Of a stretch of 64,000 nucleotides of DNA, positions 8,191 through 16,890 are shown piece by piece. Under the pieces are notes generated by a model. That model was not told the origin of the DNA. It did no database searches and saw only the letters and a list, made by a program, of their open reading frames with translations. The position numbers were made by a program, and so were the translations under genes. How positions within the stretch are numbered: position 1 is the first letter of the stretch; the number at the start of each line of letters is the position of its first letter. The stretch comes from Streptomyces sp. NP160 (GTDB taxonomy: Bacteria; Actinomycetota; Actinomycetes; Actinomycetales; Quadrisphaeraceae): positions 130,145-194,144 of the forward strand of contig NZ_VDMJ01000005.1 of the NCBI RefSeq assembly GCF_006335115.1. Direction: 5' to 3'.

Positions 8191-11073
8191 GTGACCAGCC
8201 CGACCCGTCCTCCCGTCCCGAGCCCCGCGCTGCCGACCACGCCGCTGGAGGCGGCCCCCGGGTCCGAGAGCTGGGCCCCGGGCGTGACCGCCAGCCGCCG
8301 CGAGCTCGACCGGCGCGCCCGCGCCCACGACGCGTCGCACTACCTGCTCGTGCCGCAGGTGGTGGCCACCGCTCGCGACGCCGCCGGCGTGGCCGCCGCG
8401 ATGGCCCGGGCCAGTGAACGGGGGTTGGGCGTGACCTTCCGCTCCGGGGGCACGAGCCTGTCGGGCCAGGGCGTCACCGACGGGCTGCTCCTGGACGTCA
8501 GGGCGGGCTTCCGGGGCGTGGAGGTGGGACCCGGCGGCCTCACGGTGCGCGCTCAGCCGGGTGCCACCGTCCGCGAGGTCAACGCGCGCCTCGCCCCCCA
8601 CCGGCGCGCGCTCGGCCCCGACCCGGCCAGCGAGGTCGCCTGCACCGTCGGCGGCGTGGTGGCCGACAACTCCAGCGGCATGGCATGCGGCACCACCGCC
8701 AACACCTACCGGACGCTGTGCGCCATGACGGCGGTGCTCGTCGACGGCACCGTGGTCGACTCCTCCGCGCCCGACGCCGACGAGCGCCTGCGGCGCGACC
8801 GGCCCGACCTGCACGCCGGGCTGCTCGCGCTGCGCGAGCGGCTCCTGGCCGACCCGGCCGCCGTCGCCGAGGTCCAGCGGCAGTTCTCGATGAAGAACAC
8901 CATGGGCTACGGCATCAACGCCCTGCTCGACCACTGCACGCCCGTCGAGATCCTCACCCACCTCCTGGTGGGCAGCGAGGGCACGCTGGCGTTCGTCGCC
9001 GAGGCCACCTTCGACACCGTGCCCGTGCACCCGCACGTCGCCACCGGACTGCTCGTCTTCCCCGACCTCGGCGGCGCCACCGCCGCCCTGCCCGCGCTGG
9101 TGGGCGCCGGGGTGGCCACCGCCGAGCTCATGGACGCCGCGTCCCTGCGCGTGGCCCAGGGCCTGGCGTCCGTGCCGCCCGAGATCTCCGGTGTCGCCGT
9201 CGTCGACCACGCCGCGCTGCTCGTGGAGCTGCAGGCCGCGACCCCCGAGGGCCTGGTGGCCGCGCGGGCCGTGCTCGCCCCGGTGCTGGAGGCGCTGCCG
9301 CTGGCCGCGCCGGCCGCGCTGACCTCCGACCCCGCGCAGCGCGCCGCGCTGTGGCACGTCCGCAAGGGCCTCTACCCGGCGGTGGCCGGAGCGCGCCCGT
9401 CCGGGACCACCGCGCTGCTGGAGGACGTCGTCGTCCCCGTCGAGGCCCTGCTGGAGACCTGCCGCGGGCTGACCCGCCTGCTGGAGGAGCACGCCTATGA
9501 GGGCTCGGTCGTCTTCGGGCACGCCAAGGACGGCAACATCCACTTCCTCGTCAACGAGCGCTTCGACGACCCCGCCAGCCTGGCGCGCTACCGGCGCTTC
9601 ACCGCCGACCTCGTCGACCTCGTGCTGGGCGCGGGCGGCTCCCTCAAGGCGGAGCACGGCACCGGGCGGATCATGGCGCCCTTCGTGCGGCGCCAGTACG
9701 GCGACTTCCTCTACTCCCTGATGGTCGAGGTCAAGCGCCTCTTCGACCCCCGGGGCCTGCTCAACCCCGGCGTCATCATCGCGTCCGACCCCGACGCGTG
9801 GCTGCACCACCTCAAGACCGTGCCGACGGTGGAGGCCGAGGTGGACCGGTGCGTGGAGTGCGGCTACTGCGAGCCCGCCTGCCCGAGCAAGGACCTCACC
9901 CTCACCCCGCGCCAGCGGATCGTGCTGCGCCGCGAGGTGGCTGCGGCCCGCGCCGCCGGCGACGACGACCTCGCCGCCCGGCTCAGCGAGGACTACGAGT
10001 ACGCCGGGGTGCAGACCTGCGCCGTGGACGGGCTGTGCGCCTCGGCCTGCCCGGTCGGGATCGACACCGGTGACCTCGTGCGCCGCCTGCGCGCCGAGCA
10101 GGTGTCGCCGCTGCTCGACGGGGCGTGGGCGGGGGCCGCCCGCCACTGGGGCGCGGTCACCCGCGCCGGCGGGGCCGCGCTGAGCACCGCCGCGCTCCTG
10201 CCCGCGCCGGTGGTGCGGGCGACGACCACGGCGGCCCGCGCGGTGCTCGGCGCCGACCGGGTGCCCTCCTACGAGCCGGAGCTGCCCCGCGGCGGCCGCG
10301 CGCGCCGCTCCCTGCACGGCCCGGACCGCACAGCACCGGGACCGCGCGCCGAGGCGGTGCTCTTCGCGGCGTGCCTCGGCACCCTCTTCGGGCCCACGCC
10401 CGGGGTGGTCGCGCCTCCCCGGGCAGCCGGCGGGGGAGCGGCGCAGGCGCTGGTGGCGCTGGCCGAGCGCGCGGGGGTGGGGCTGCTGGCGCCCGAGGCG
10501 CCGGGGTCGCTGTGCTGCGGCACCCCGTGGAAGTCCAAGGGCCTGCGCAGCGGCTACGAGGAGGTGGCCGCGACGGTGGTGCCGGCGCTGGTCGAGGCCA
10601 CCCGCGGCGGGGAGCTGCCGGTGGTCTGCGACGCCGCCTCCTGCGCGGAGGGGCTGGCGCAGCTGGTGAGCTCGCGGGCCCCGCAGGTCCGGGTGCTCGA
10701 CGCCACCCGGTTCGCGGCGGAGCGCCTGCTCGACCGGCTCACGGTCACCCGCAGGCTCGCCTCGGTGGTCCTGCACCCCACCTGCTCGACGACGGCGACG
10801 GGCGCGACCGCGGCGATGCGGGCGGTGGCGGAGGCGTTCGCGGACCAGGTGGTGGTGCCGCAGGCGTGGGGGTGCTGCGCCTACGCCGGGGACCGCGGGC
10901 TGCTGCACCCCGAGCTCACCGCGAGCGCCACCGCCCGCGAGGCCGCCGAGGTCACCGCGCGACCCTTCGACGCGCACGCCTCCGCCAACCGCACCTGCGA
11001 GCTGGGGATGACCCGCGCCACCGGACGGCCGTACCAGCACGTGCTGGAGCTGCTGGAGGCAGCGACCCGCTGA
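8191..11073 (+). CDS. FAD-binding and (Fe-S)-binding 2-hydroxyacid dehydrogenase (GlcD-GlcF type fusion)
   Basis: A 960-aa fusion that oxidises a 2-hydroxyacid such as D-lactate or glycolate and passes electrons through Fe-S clusters, probably to membrane quinone. FAD_binding_4 spans about 45-190 (FRSGGTSLSGQGVTDG, CTVGGVVADNSSGM). FAD-oxidase_C spans about 290-530 (VFGHAKDGNIHF, LKAEHGTGRIMAPFVRRQYG). Two 4Fe-4S motifs, CVECGYCEPACP (about 553) and CAVDGLCASACPVG (about 610), are followed by cysteine-rich CCG domains (CCGTPWKSKG at about 775; CCAYAGDRG at about 895). GTG 8191 follows GGAGG at six bases. The exact substrate cannot be read from sequence. Confidence 0.9.
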   Translation: MTSPTRPPVPSPALPTTPLEAAPGSESWAPGVTASRRELDRRARAHDASHYLLVPQVVATARDAAGVAAAMARASERGLGVTFRSGGTSLSGQGVTDGLLLDVRAGFRGVEVGPGGLTVRAQPGATVREVNARLAPHRRALGPDPASEVACTVGGVVADNSSGMACGTTANTYRTLCAMTAVLVDGTVVDSSAPDADERLRRDRPDLHAGLLALRERLLADPAAVAEVQRQFSMKNTMGYGINALLDHCTPVEILTHLLVGSEGTLAFVAEATFDTVPVHPHVATGLLVFPDLGGATAALPALVGAGVATAELMDAASLRVAQGLASVPPEISGVAVVDHAALLVELQAATPEGLVAARAVLAPVLEALPLAAPAALTSDPAQRAALWHVRKGLYPAVAGARPSGTTALLEDVVVPVEALLETCRGLTRLLEEHAYEGSVVFGHAKDGNIHFLVNERFDDPASLARYRRFTADLVDLVLGAGGSLKAEHGTGRIMAPFVRRQYGDFLYSLMVEVKRLFDPRGLLNPGVIIASDPDAWLHHLKTVPTVEAEVDRCVECGYCEPACPSKDLTLTPRQRIVLRREVAAARAAGDDDLAARLSEDYEYAGVQTCAVDGLCASACPVGIDTGDLVRRLRAEQVSPLLDGAWAGAARHWGAVTRAGGAALSTAALLPAPVVRATTTAARAVLGADRVPSYEPELPRGGRARRSLHGPDRTAPGPRAEAVLFAACLGTLFGPTPGVVAPPRAAGGGAAQALVALAERAGVGLLAPEAPGSLCCGTPWKSKGLRSGYEEVAATVVPALVEATRGGELPVVCDAASCAEGLAQLVSSRAPQVRVLDATRFAAERLLDRLTVTRRLASVVLHPTCSTTATGATAAMRAVAEAFADQVVVPQAWGCCAYAGDRGLLHPELTASATAREAAEVTARPFDAHASANRTCELGMTRATGRPYQHVLELLEAATR

Positions 11074-11111
11074 CGCGTCGACCGGGGGCCACCTCGATGA
11101 CGACCCCAGAT

Positions 11112-11141
11112 CTTGACTCGTTCAAGAACAGCGACCAGGAT
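11112..11141 (+). promoter_or_regulatory. furA-katG promoter with FurA-type palindrome, leaderless
   Basis: TTGACT (11113-11118), 17 bp, then CAGGAT (11136-11141) form a promoter whose start would fall at the GTG of furA (11149). The perfect inverted repeat CTTGA-N5-TCAAG (11112-11126) overlaps the -35. The block resembles, from memory, the conserved FurA autoregulatory element of mycobacteria and Streptomyces. Confidence 0.75.
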
Positions 11142-11148
11142 CGTCGGT

Positions 11149-11658
11149 GTGCCGACAGACGGGACCCGCGAGGGCGCGCCGGGCGAGCGCGCACTGCGCG
11201 ACGCCGGGCTGCGCGTGACGCGGCCGCGCCTCGCGGTGCTGGGCGCCGTCGGCGACCACCCGCACGCCACCACCGACGCGCTCATCTCCGCCGCCCGGGC
11301 GAGCCTGCCGTCGCTGTCGCACCAGGCCGTCTACGACGCGCTGCGCGTGATGGCCGACGCCGGCGTCGTCCGGCGCATCCAGCCGCGCGGCTCCGTGGCC
11401 CGCTACGAGGCGCGCGTGGCCGACAACCACCACCACCTCGTGTGCCGCGCGTGCGGCTCCATCACCGACGTGGACTGCGCTGTCGGCGAGGCCCCGTGCC
11501 TCGTCCCGGACCGGTCCGCCGACGGCACCGACCCGGCCGCGGGCTACGTGCTCGACGAGGCCGAGATCACCTTCTGGGGGCTGTGCCCGGCGTGCGCCCC
11601 CGCCCCCGCTTCCAGGCCAGAGCAAGGTCCCGCCAGCAGAGAGGCACACCGTGACTGA
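11149..11658 (+). CDS. furA: Fur-family peroxide-responsive repressor (FurA)
   Basis: A 169-aa Fur-family repressor that senses peroxide through a metal-bound site and controls the adjacent catalase gene. The winged helix contains [15 protein letters not shown] and [16 protein letters not shown]. The dimerisation half has the [10 protein letters not shown] zinc/metal motif and a C-terminal CPAC pair. GTG 11149 is chosen because the promoter places the transcript start there, as in mycobacterial furA, and because it gives the family's usual N-terminus. The 3' end overlaps katG by 8 nt, so the two genes are co-transcribed. Function follows the well-studied furA-katG arrangement. Confidence 0.92.
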   Translation: MPTDGTREGAPGERALRDAGLRVTRPRLAVLGAVGDHPHATTDALISAARASLPSLSHQAVYDALRVMADAGVVRRIQPRGSVARYEARVADNHHHLVCRACGSITDVDCAVGEAPCLVPDRSADGTDPAAGYVLDEAEITFWGLCPACAPAPASRPEQGPASREAHRD

Positions 11659-13876
11659 CATCGCGCAGGAGAAGGCGAACAGCGCCAGCACCAGCGAGAG
11701 CGAGAACCCGGCGATCAAGCCGCCGACCCCGGTCACCGACCACCCGCGCAGCCTGCAGGACTGGTGGCCCAACCAGGTCGACCTGTCCCCGCTCAACCGG
11801 ACCTCCCGCGAGTCCGACCCGCTGGGCGAGGACTTCGACTACGCCGCCGAGTTCGCGAAGCTGGACGTCGCCGAGGTCAAGCGCGACCTCGCCGAGCTCA
11901 TGAAGACCTCCCAGGACTGGTGGCCGGCGGACTGGGGCCACTACGGCCCGCTGTTCATCCGCATGTCGTGGCACGCGGCCGGCACCTACCGCATCGCCGA
12001 CGGGCGCGGCGGCGGCGGCCAGGGCGCGCAGCGCTTCGCCCCGCTCAACAGCTGGCCCGACAACGCCAACCTCGACAAGGCCCGCCGTCTGCTGCTGCCG
12101 ATCAAGCAGAAGTACGGCCGCAAGCTCTCCTGGGCCGACCTGCTGGTGCTCGCCGGCAACGTCGCCCACGACGACATGGGCCTGCCCACCTTCGGCTTCG
12201 CCTTCGGCCGCCGCGACACCTGGCAGCCGGAGGAGGTCTTCTGGGGCCCGGAGGACTCCTTCCTCACCGACGACCGCTACAGCGGCCCCGACACCCCGCT
12301 CGACCTCGAGCAGGGCGACCTCGCCGCCGTCACCATGGGCCTGATCTACGTCAACCCCGAGGGCCCCCAGGGCAAGCCCGACCCGCTCGGCTCCGCCCAC
12401 GACATCCGCGTCACCTTCGGCCGCATGGGCATGAACGACGTCGAGACCGTCGCGCTCATCGCCGGTGGCCACACGTTCGGCAAGGTCCACGGCGCGGGCG
12501 ACCCCGAGCTGGTCGGCCCCGAGCCCGAGGGCTGCCCCGTGCACGGCAACGGCCTGGGCTGGAAGAACCAGTTCGGCACCGGCAAGGGCGCTGACACGAC
12601 CACGAGCGGCCTCGAGGGCGCCTGGACCCCCACGCCCACCCGGTGGGACAGCTCCTACCTCGACACGATGTTCAGCTACGAGTGGGAGCTGACCACCAGC
12701 CCCGCCGGCGCCAAGCAGTGGAAGCCGAAGGACGGCGCCGCGGCGGACCTCGTGCCCGACGCGCACGTCCCCGGCAAGATGAACCACCCGATCATGCTGA
12801 CCAGCGACCTCGCGCTGCTGGCTGACCCGGCCTACCACGAGATCATGAAGGCGTTCCGCGACGACCACGCGTACTTCGCCGACCAGTACGCCCGCGCGTG
12901 GTTCAAGCTGCTCCACCGCGACATGGGCCCCCGTGAGCGCTACCTCGGCCCGGACGTCCCGTCCGAGGTGCTCATCTGGCAGGACCCGGTGCCCGCCGTC
13001 GACCACGAGCTGGTCACCGACGCCCAGGTCGCCGACCTCAAGGCCCGCCTGCTCGACTCCGGCCTGACGGTGTCGCAGCTGGTGCACACCGCCTGGTCGG
13101 CCGCGGCCTCCTACCGCGACACCGACAAGCGCGGCGGCGCCAACGGCGCCCGCATCCGCCTGGAGCCGCAGATCGGCTGGGCCGTCAACGAGGGCGTGCG
13201 CGACGTGCTGCCCGTGCTCGAGCGCGTCAAGGGCGAGTTCGAGGCGGCCACCGGTGCGAAGGTCTCCCTGGCCGACGTCATCGTCCTCGGTGGCACCGCC
13301 GCGGTGGAGAAGGCCGCGGCCGACGCCGGCGCCCCCGTCTCCGTCGGGTTCACCCCCGGTCGCACGGACGCCTCGCAGGAGCAGACGGACGTCGACAACT
13401 TCCGCTGGCTCGAGCCCAAGGCCGACGGCTTCCGCTCCTGGACCGACCCGCGCACCAAGGTGCACGCGGAGACGCTCCTGGTCGACAAGGCCTACCTGCT
13501 GGGCCTGTCCGCCAAGGAGCTGGTGGTCCTCCTCGGCGGTCTGCGGGTGCTCGGCGCCAACACCGGCGGCACGCAGCACGGCGTGTTCACCGACCGGGTG
13601 GGGGTCCTCTCGCAGGACTTCTTCCGCACCCTGCTCGACCTCGGTGTCGACTGGCGCACCTCGCGCGACGCCGAGGGCGTCTACGAGGGCGTCGCCGCCG
13701 ACGGCACCGTGGTGCGCACCGCGACCGCAGCGGACCTGGTGCTCAACTCGCACTCGGTGCTGCGCGGCATCGTCGAGGTCTACTCCTCCGACGACGCGGG
13801 GGAGCTCTTCGCGGCGGACTTCGCGAAGGCCTGGCAGAAGGTCATGGAGCTGGACCGCTTCGACCTGCACGCCTGA
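11651..13876 (+). CDS. katG: Catalase-peroxidase KatG
   Basis: A 741-aa bifunctional haem catalase-peroxidase that destroys hydrogen peroxide in the cytosol. The distal pocket [11 protein letters not shown] (Arg/Trp/His about 104-108), the Tyr in LIYVNPEGP (about 232, part of the Met-Tyr-Trp adduct) and the proximal His in [12 protein letters not shown] (about 272) are all present. The length equals the family norm, with both the active N-terminal and the degenerate C-terminal halves. GTG 11651 follows AGAGAGG and overlaps the furA 3' end. Expression is expected from the FurA promoter. Confidence 0.97.
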   Translation: MTDIAQEKANSASTSESENPAIKPPTPVTDHPRSLQDWWPNQVDLSPLNRTSRESDPLGEDFDYAAEFAKLDVAEVKRDLAELMKTSQDWWPADWGHYGPLFIRMSWHAAGTYRIADGRGGGGQGAQRFAPLNSWPDNANLDKARRLLLPIKQKYGRKLSWADLLVLAGNVAHDDMGLPTFGFAFGRRDTWQPEEVFWGPEDSFLTDDRYSGPDTPLDLEQGDLAAVTMGLIYVNPEGPQGKPDPLGSAHDIRVTFGRMGMNDVETVALIAGGHTFGKVHGAGDPELVGPEPEGCPVHGNGLGWKNQFGTGKGADTTTSGLEGAWTPTPTRWDSSYLDTMFSYEWELTTSPAGAKQWKPKDGAAADLVPDAHVPGKMNHPIMLTSDLALLADPAYHEIMKAFRDDHAYFADQYARAWFKLLHRDMGPRERYLGPDVPSEVLIWQDPVPAVDHELVTDAQVADLKARLLDSGLTVSQLVHTAWSAAASYRDTDKRGGANGARIRLEPQIGWAVNEGVRDVLPVLERVKGEFEAATGAKVSLADVIVLGGTAAVEKAAADAGAPVSVGFTPGRTDASQEQTDVDNFRWLEPKADGFRSWTDPRTKVHAETLLVDKAYLLGLSAKELVVLLGGLRVLGANTGGTQHGVFTDRVGVLSQDFFRTLLDLGVDWRTSRDAEGVYEGVAADGTVVRTATAADLVLNSHSVLRGIVEVYSSDDAGELFAADFAKAWQKVMELDRFDLHA

Positions 13877-13895
13877 CCCGTCAGGTGACCGCCAC

Positions 13896-13929
13896 GACCG
13901 CGCCCCGGCCCTCCGGCCGGGGCGCGGTC
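13896..13929 (+). terminator. Terminator after katG
   Basis: A 15-bp perfect stem, GACCGCGCCCCGGCC with its complement, closes a CTCC tetraloop 20 nt after the katG stop and just before the convergent GAF-ANTAR gene. It can serve both. Confidence 0.75.
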
Positions 13930-13958
13930 GCGCGCGGCCCGTCCCGCGCCGTGCGGCG

Positions 13959-14615
13959 TCAGCGGCCCAGGTCGACCTCGTCGAGGTCGAGCCGGCCCGC
14001 CACGACGTCGGCGGCCACCTCCTGGATCGTCGTCCCCTCCGCGAAGGCGTAGCCGCGCAGCCGGGCCAGGGCGACCGCCTCGTCCACGTCGAGCCGGACC
14101 CGCAGCATGCCCAGCAGCACCGGCAGCTCGTCGGGGGCCACGTCGGCGAGCAGGTCCCCCCGCGAGCTGCGCGCCAGCAGCAGCCGCGCCAGCACGTCGG
14201 CCAGCCGCTGCAGCACCTGCACGTCGGTCAGCGTGAAGGGGGCCACGCGGTCGCGCCCCACCGACAGCACCCCCAGGGGCACCCGGTCGGGCGCAGGCCC
14301 GAGCAGCGGCAGCGACGCGGTGGACCGCACGGGGAAGTCGCGCGGGGCGGAGCTGAGGAGCAGCTGCCAGGGGGTGTCCTCGGCGCGCAGGTCGTCGACG
14401 AGCACCGGCCCGCCGCACTGCAGGGCGTCGCGGCAGGGGCCCTGCACGAGGCTCTCCTGGAAGTTGTTGAACCGCTGCAGGGCCAGGTCGGACCCCACCA
14501 GGGGCAGCCTGCGCTCGGGGTCGACGACGACGGCGACGGCCACGCGGTCCCACCCGACCACGGGCTCGACGGCAGCGCACAGGTCCAGCTCCGGAGAGGC
14601 TGCGCTGCTGTGCAC
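13959..14615 (-). CDS. GAF and ANTAR domain protein
   Basis: A 218-aa sensor/RNA-binding protein. Residues about 15-150 form a GAF domain (WDRVAVAVVVDPERRLPLVG, PLGVLSVGRD), and the C-terminus about 160-215 is an ANTAR helical bundle ending in the pattern LDVDEAVALARLRGYAF...TIQEVAADVV. ANTAR domains bind two-hairpin RNA and act as antiterminators; the ligand of this GAF is unknown. GTG 14615 is the best start I can see, without a clear ribosome site. It is divergent from the STAS protein, so the two may share regulation. Confidence 0.8.
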   Translation of the reverse strand: MHSSAASPELDLCAAVEPVVGWDRVAVAVVVDPERRLPLVGSDLALQRFNNFQESLVQGPCRDALQCGGPVLVDDLRAEDTPWQLLLSSAPRDFPVRSTASLPLLGPAPDRVPLGVLSVGRDRVAPFTLTDVQVLQRLADVLARLLLARSSRGDLLADVAPDELPVLLGMLRVRLDVDEAVALARLRGYAFAEGTTIQEVAADVVAGRLDLDEVDLGR

Positions 14616-14618
14616 ACC

Positions 14619-14638
14619 ACAACTGTGGCACCCGTTGT
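14619..14638. promoter_or_regulatory. Inverted repeat ACAAC-N10-GTTGT
   Basis: A perfect 5-bp inverted repeat immediately upstream of the GAF-ANTAR start and 75 bp from the divergent STAS start. Possible shared operator; short enough to be chance. Confidence 0.25.
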
Positions 14639-14712
14639 CGAGCGCGGCCGGGCGGCCTACGGTGTCCCCGGGTCGACGCACCGGCCCCGGACGACTCACC
14701 GGCGAGGCCTCC

Positions 14713-15189
14713 GTGACGCACCAGGTCATCCACCGCACGCACCCTGACGACCAGCACGACCCGGGCCTCCAGGTCGCTGCGACGACCGCGACCAGCACCG
14801 CCGCGGTGGCCCTGCGGTGGGCCGGGGGCCGCCCCGTCGTCCACCTCAGCGGTGAGGTCGACGTGTCCACGGCCGCCCAGCTGCAGTCCGTGAGGGCCCT
14901 GCTGCACCAGCACGGGCAGCGGCTCGGCTCGGTCGACGCCGCTGGCGTCACCTTCCTCGACGTCGCGGGGCTGAGCGCCCTGCTGGAGCTGGCCGGTCCC
15001 GGCGGGTCGCTGCTGGTGCTGCGCCCCAGCCCCGCGGTGAGGCGGCTGCTCGACCTCCTCGAGCGCCACGGGCTGGGGCCTGCGGTGCTGCGCGCGGGGC
15101 CGCCCGAGGAGGCCGTCGTGCTGCGGGACGTCGCCGGTGCCGCCTCCCCGGTGCGCGGTGCGCGCCCGAGGCCGCGGTCGCCCCGCTGA
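14713..15189 (+). CDS. STAS-domain protein lacking the phosphorylatable serine
   Basis: A 158-aa protein with a STAS domain at about 35-135 (PVVHLSGEVDVSTAAQL, VTFLDVAGLSALLELA). Anti-anti-sigma factors of this fold normally carry Asp-Ser (or Asp-Thr) at the start of helix 2. Here the pair is Asp83-Val84, so kinase control as in SpoIIAA/RsbV is not possible. It may be permanently active or have another role. GTG 14713 follows GAGG. The C-terminal tail is Arg/Pro-rich. The fold is clear; the partner is unknown, and no anti-sigma kinase gene is nearby. Confidence 0.8.
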   Translation: MTHQVIHRTHPDDQHDPGLQVAATTATSTAAVALRWAGGRPVVHLSGEVDVSTAAQLQSVRALLHQHGQRLGSVDAAGVTFLDVAGLSALLELAGPGGSLLVLRPSPAVRRLLDLLERHGLGPAVLRAGPPEEAVVLRDVAGAASPVRGARPRPRSPR

Positions 15190-15245
15190 GCGGCGACTGC
15201 GCGCGGCGGGGCTGTGCGCGGCGGGACTGCGCGGGGTGAGCGCGG

Positions 15246-15692
15246 TCAGCCGGGCGCGGTGCCCCGCTCCCGCGCCAGGGCCTCCAGCCTCGCGAGCGTC
15301 TCGGTGTTGCGCGCTCCGATGAGCGGGGTCCGCAGGGGCCGGGGCACGAGGCGCCCCGGCCCCTCGACGGCGTCCTCGGTGAGCCGCACCAGCGTGCCGC
15401 CGTCGCGGGGGACCAGGTCGAAGACGACCCGGGCCCCGCCCAGCGGCCAGCTGCGCGCCGTGAGCACCAGCCGGTGCGGCGCGTCGACCTCCTCGCTGGT
15501 GGTGCGGCCGCGCCGCAGCAGGGGCCACGCCCCCACCACCGGGTGGATGCTCGTGCCCGGTGCCGGCCACCCGGCGTCCACCCGGCGCACGTGGGCGCTG
15601 CCCACCACGAAGTCCGCGTAGCGCCAGCCGTCGGCCAGCTGCTCCCACACGGCCTCCGGCGGGGCCGCCACCCAGCGCTCCCGGACGCTCAC
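15246..15692 (-). CDS. SRPBCC (START-like) family protein
   Basis: A 148-aa single-domain SRPBCC/polyketide-cyclase-like protein, a helix-grip fold that binds hydrophobic ligands. Visible are the opening VRERWVAAPPEAVWEQLAD, the central APHRLVLTARSWPLGGARV strand pair, and VRLTEDAVEGPGRLVPRPL before the C-terminal helix. GTG 15692 follows GAGGACG. It lies 34 nt downstream of the Mn-catalase gene on the same strand, so it may be co-transcribed. The ligand is unknown. Confidence 0.8.
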   Translation of the reverse strand: MSVRERWVAAPPEAVWEQLADGWRYADFVVGSAHVRRVDAGWPAPGTSIHPVVGAWPLLRRGRTTSEEVDAPHRLVLTARSWPLGGARVVFDLVPRDGGTLVRLTEDAVEGPGRLVPRPLRTPLIGARNTETLARLEALARERGTAPG

Positions 15693-15726
15693 GTCGCCGT
15701 CGTCCTCTCGACCGCCGCCCCGGCCC

Positions 15727-16644
15727 TCAGGTCAGCGCGTCCTTGATCTTGGTGGTCACGTTCTTGGTGCCCTGCACCCGGGCGCCGGCCGCGTCGCCGG
15801 GCGTGCCGGGGCCCTGGTCGCCGTCGTAGGTGGAGAACAGCTTGGGGTCCGGCGGGGGCAGCAGCGCGTCGTCGTCGGTGAGGAACGGCGGCTCGGCGAG
15901 GTACTGGATCGGCTCGTCGCCCACCAGGGCCGGACCGGACGCCCAGCGCCCCTCGCCGGACTTGCTCTCGTCGAGGGAGAACGACCAGAACGTGTGGTTC
16001 TGCTGCTGGTCCTCCTCGCTGCCGTGGGAGTCCTCGAGGACGTCGGCCAGGCCGTCGTCGACCAGCTGCTGGATGCCGAGCAGCCACTGCTGCTGGTGGA
16101 AGGTGTCGCGGGCCAGGTTGAACTGCAGCATCGACTTGACGCCCGGGTCGTCGGTCATGCCGTACAGGCGGGAGGTCTGCAGCCGGCTCTGGGCCTCGGC
16201 GGCCACGTTGGAGCGGAAGTCGGCCAGGAGGTTCCCCGAGGCGACGATGTAGCCGGCCTGCCACGGCACGCCCTGGCTGTTGGTGGGCATCGCCCCGCCT
16301 CCGGCCACGATGGCGTGGTGCGGGTTCTGCCCGCCGATCACCGCGGCGAGCACCGGGTTGGTGGCCACCGCCTTCTCCGTCACCTCGGCCGGGGCGCCCT
16401 CGAGGAGGCGGGCGACCATGGTGGACAGCATCTCCACGTGACCGATCTCCTCGGTCCCGATGTCCATGATCATGTCCTTGTACTTGCCGGGCATGCGGCA
16501 GTTGAAGCCCTGGAAGAGGTACTGCATCATCACGGTCATCTCGCCGAACTGACCGCCGATGAGCTCCTGCATCTTCATCGCGTACAGCGCGTCGGGCTTC
16601 TCCGGCTTCGCGGAGAACTGCAGCTGGTGGGCGTAGCGGAACAC
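15727..16644 (-). CDS. Manganese (non-haem) catalase
   Basis: A 305-aa dimanganese catalase that dismutates hydrogen peroxide without haem. All five metal ligands are in place: Glu35 (GGQFGEMTV), Glu66 and His69 (EEIGHVEM), Glu150 (AAEAQSR) and His183 (ARDTFHQQQW). They match Glu35, Glu66, His69, Glu148 and His181 of the Lactobacillus enzyme. GTG 16644 is preceded by GGGGGA and gives the family's usual VFRY/MF.. N-terminus. A TAGCGT -10-like box on the minus strand lies about 110 bp upstream. It is a second, unrelated catalase 2 kb from katG. Confidence 0.93.
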   Translation of the reverse strand: MFRYAHQLQFSAKPEKPDALYAMKMQELIGGQFGEMTVMMQYLFQGFNCRMPGKYKDMIMDIGTEEIGHVEMLSTMVARLLEGAPAEVTEKAVATNPVLAAVIGGQNPHHAIVAGGGAMPTNSQGVPWQAGYIVASGNLLADFRSNVAAEAQSRLQTSRLYGMTDDPGVKSMLQFNLARDTFHQQQWLLGIQQLVDDGLADVLEDSHGSEEDQQQNHTFWSFSLDESKSGEGRWASGPALVGDEPIQYLAEPPFLTDDDALLPPPDPKLFSTYDGDQGPGTPGDAAGARVQGTKNVTTKIKDALT

Positions 16645-16890
16645 GGGTCCCCCTGGGAACGGGAGGTCCTCGCAGCAGGCGGCGTCGGCGTGCGTGACCC
16701 GGCGGGGCGGGCTGCGGCGGACCGCGGAGGCCGTGGTGTCGACCTCTTCCGACGCTAGGGGGGCGGCGCGGCGCGCGCACGTCGGGCAGGGCCGCCGCGG
16801 GCGGCCCGGGACGAGGTGGTCAAGATCCAGCAGCCTGCGCCGATGGAGGGGTGAGCGCCGCGTCCGCGGCGCCGCACCGGGGGGACGGCG
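16645..16890. other. Divergent intergenic region, Mn-catalase / GGDEF-EAL
   Basis: 246 bp without a gene. On the minus strand TAGCGT (16756-16751) is a plausible -10 for the catalase. On the plus strand GGGGGGAC precedes ATG 16891. I see no clear operator. Confidence 0.4.

Noticed and set aside
7474-11040. A 1188-codon minus-strand frame across the FAD/Fe-S oxidase
   Set aside because: Only its last 200 codons (hypothetical protein) look like protein. The rest is the antisense shadow of a clear oxidase, kept open by extreme GC content.
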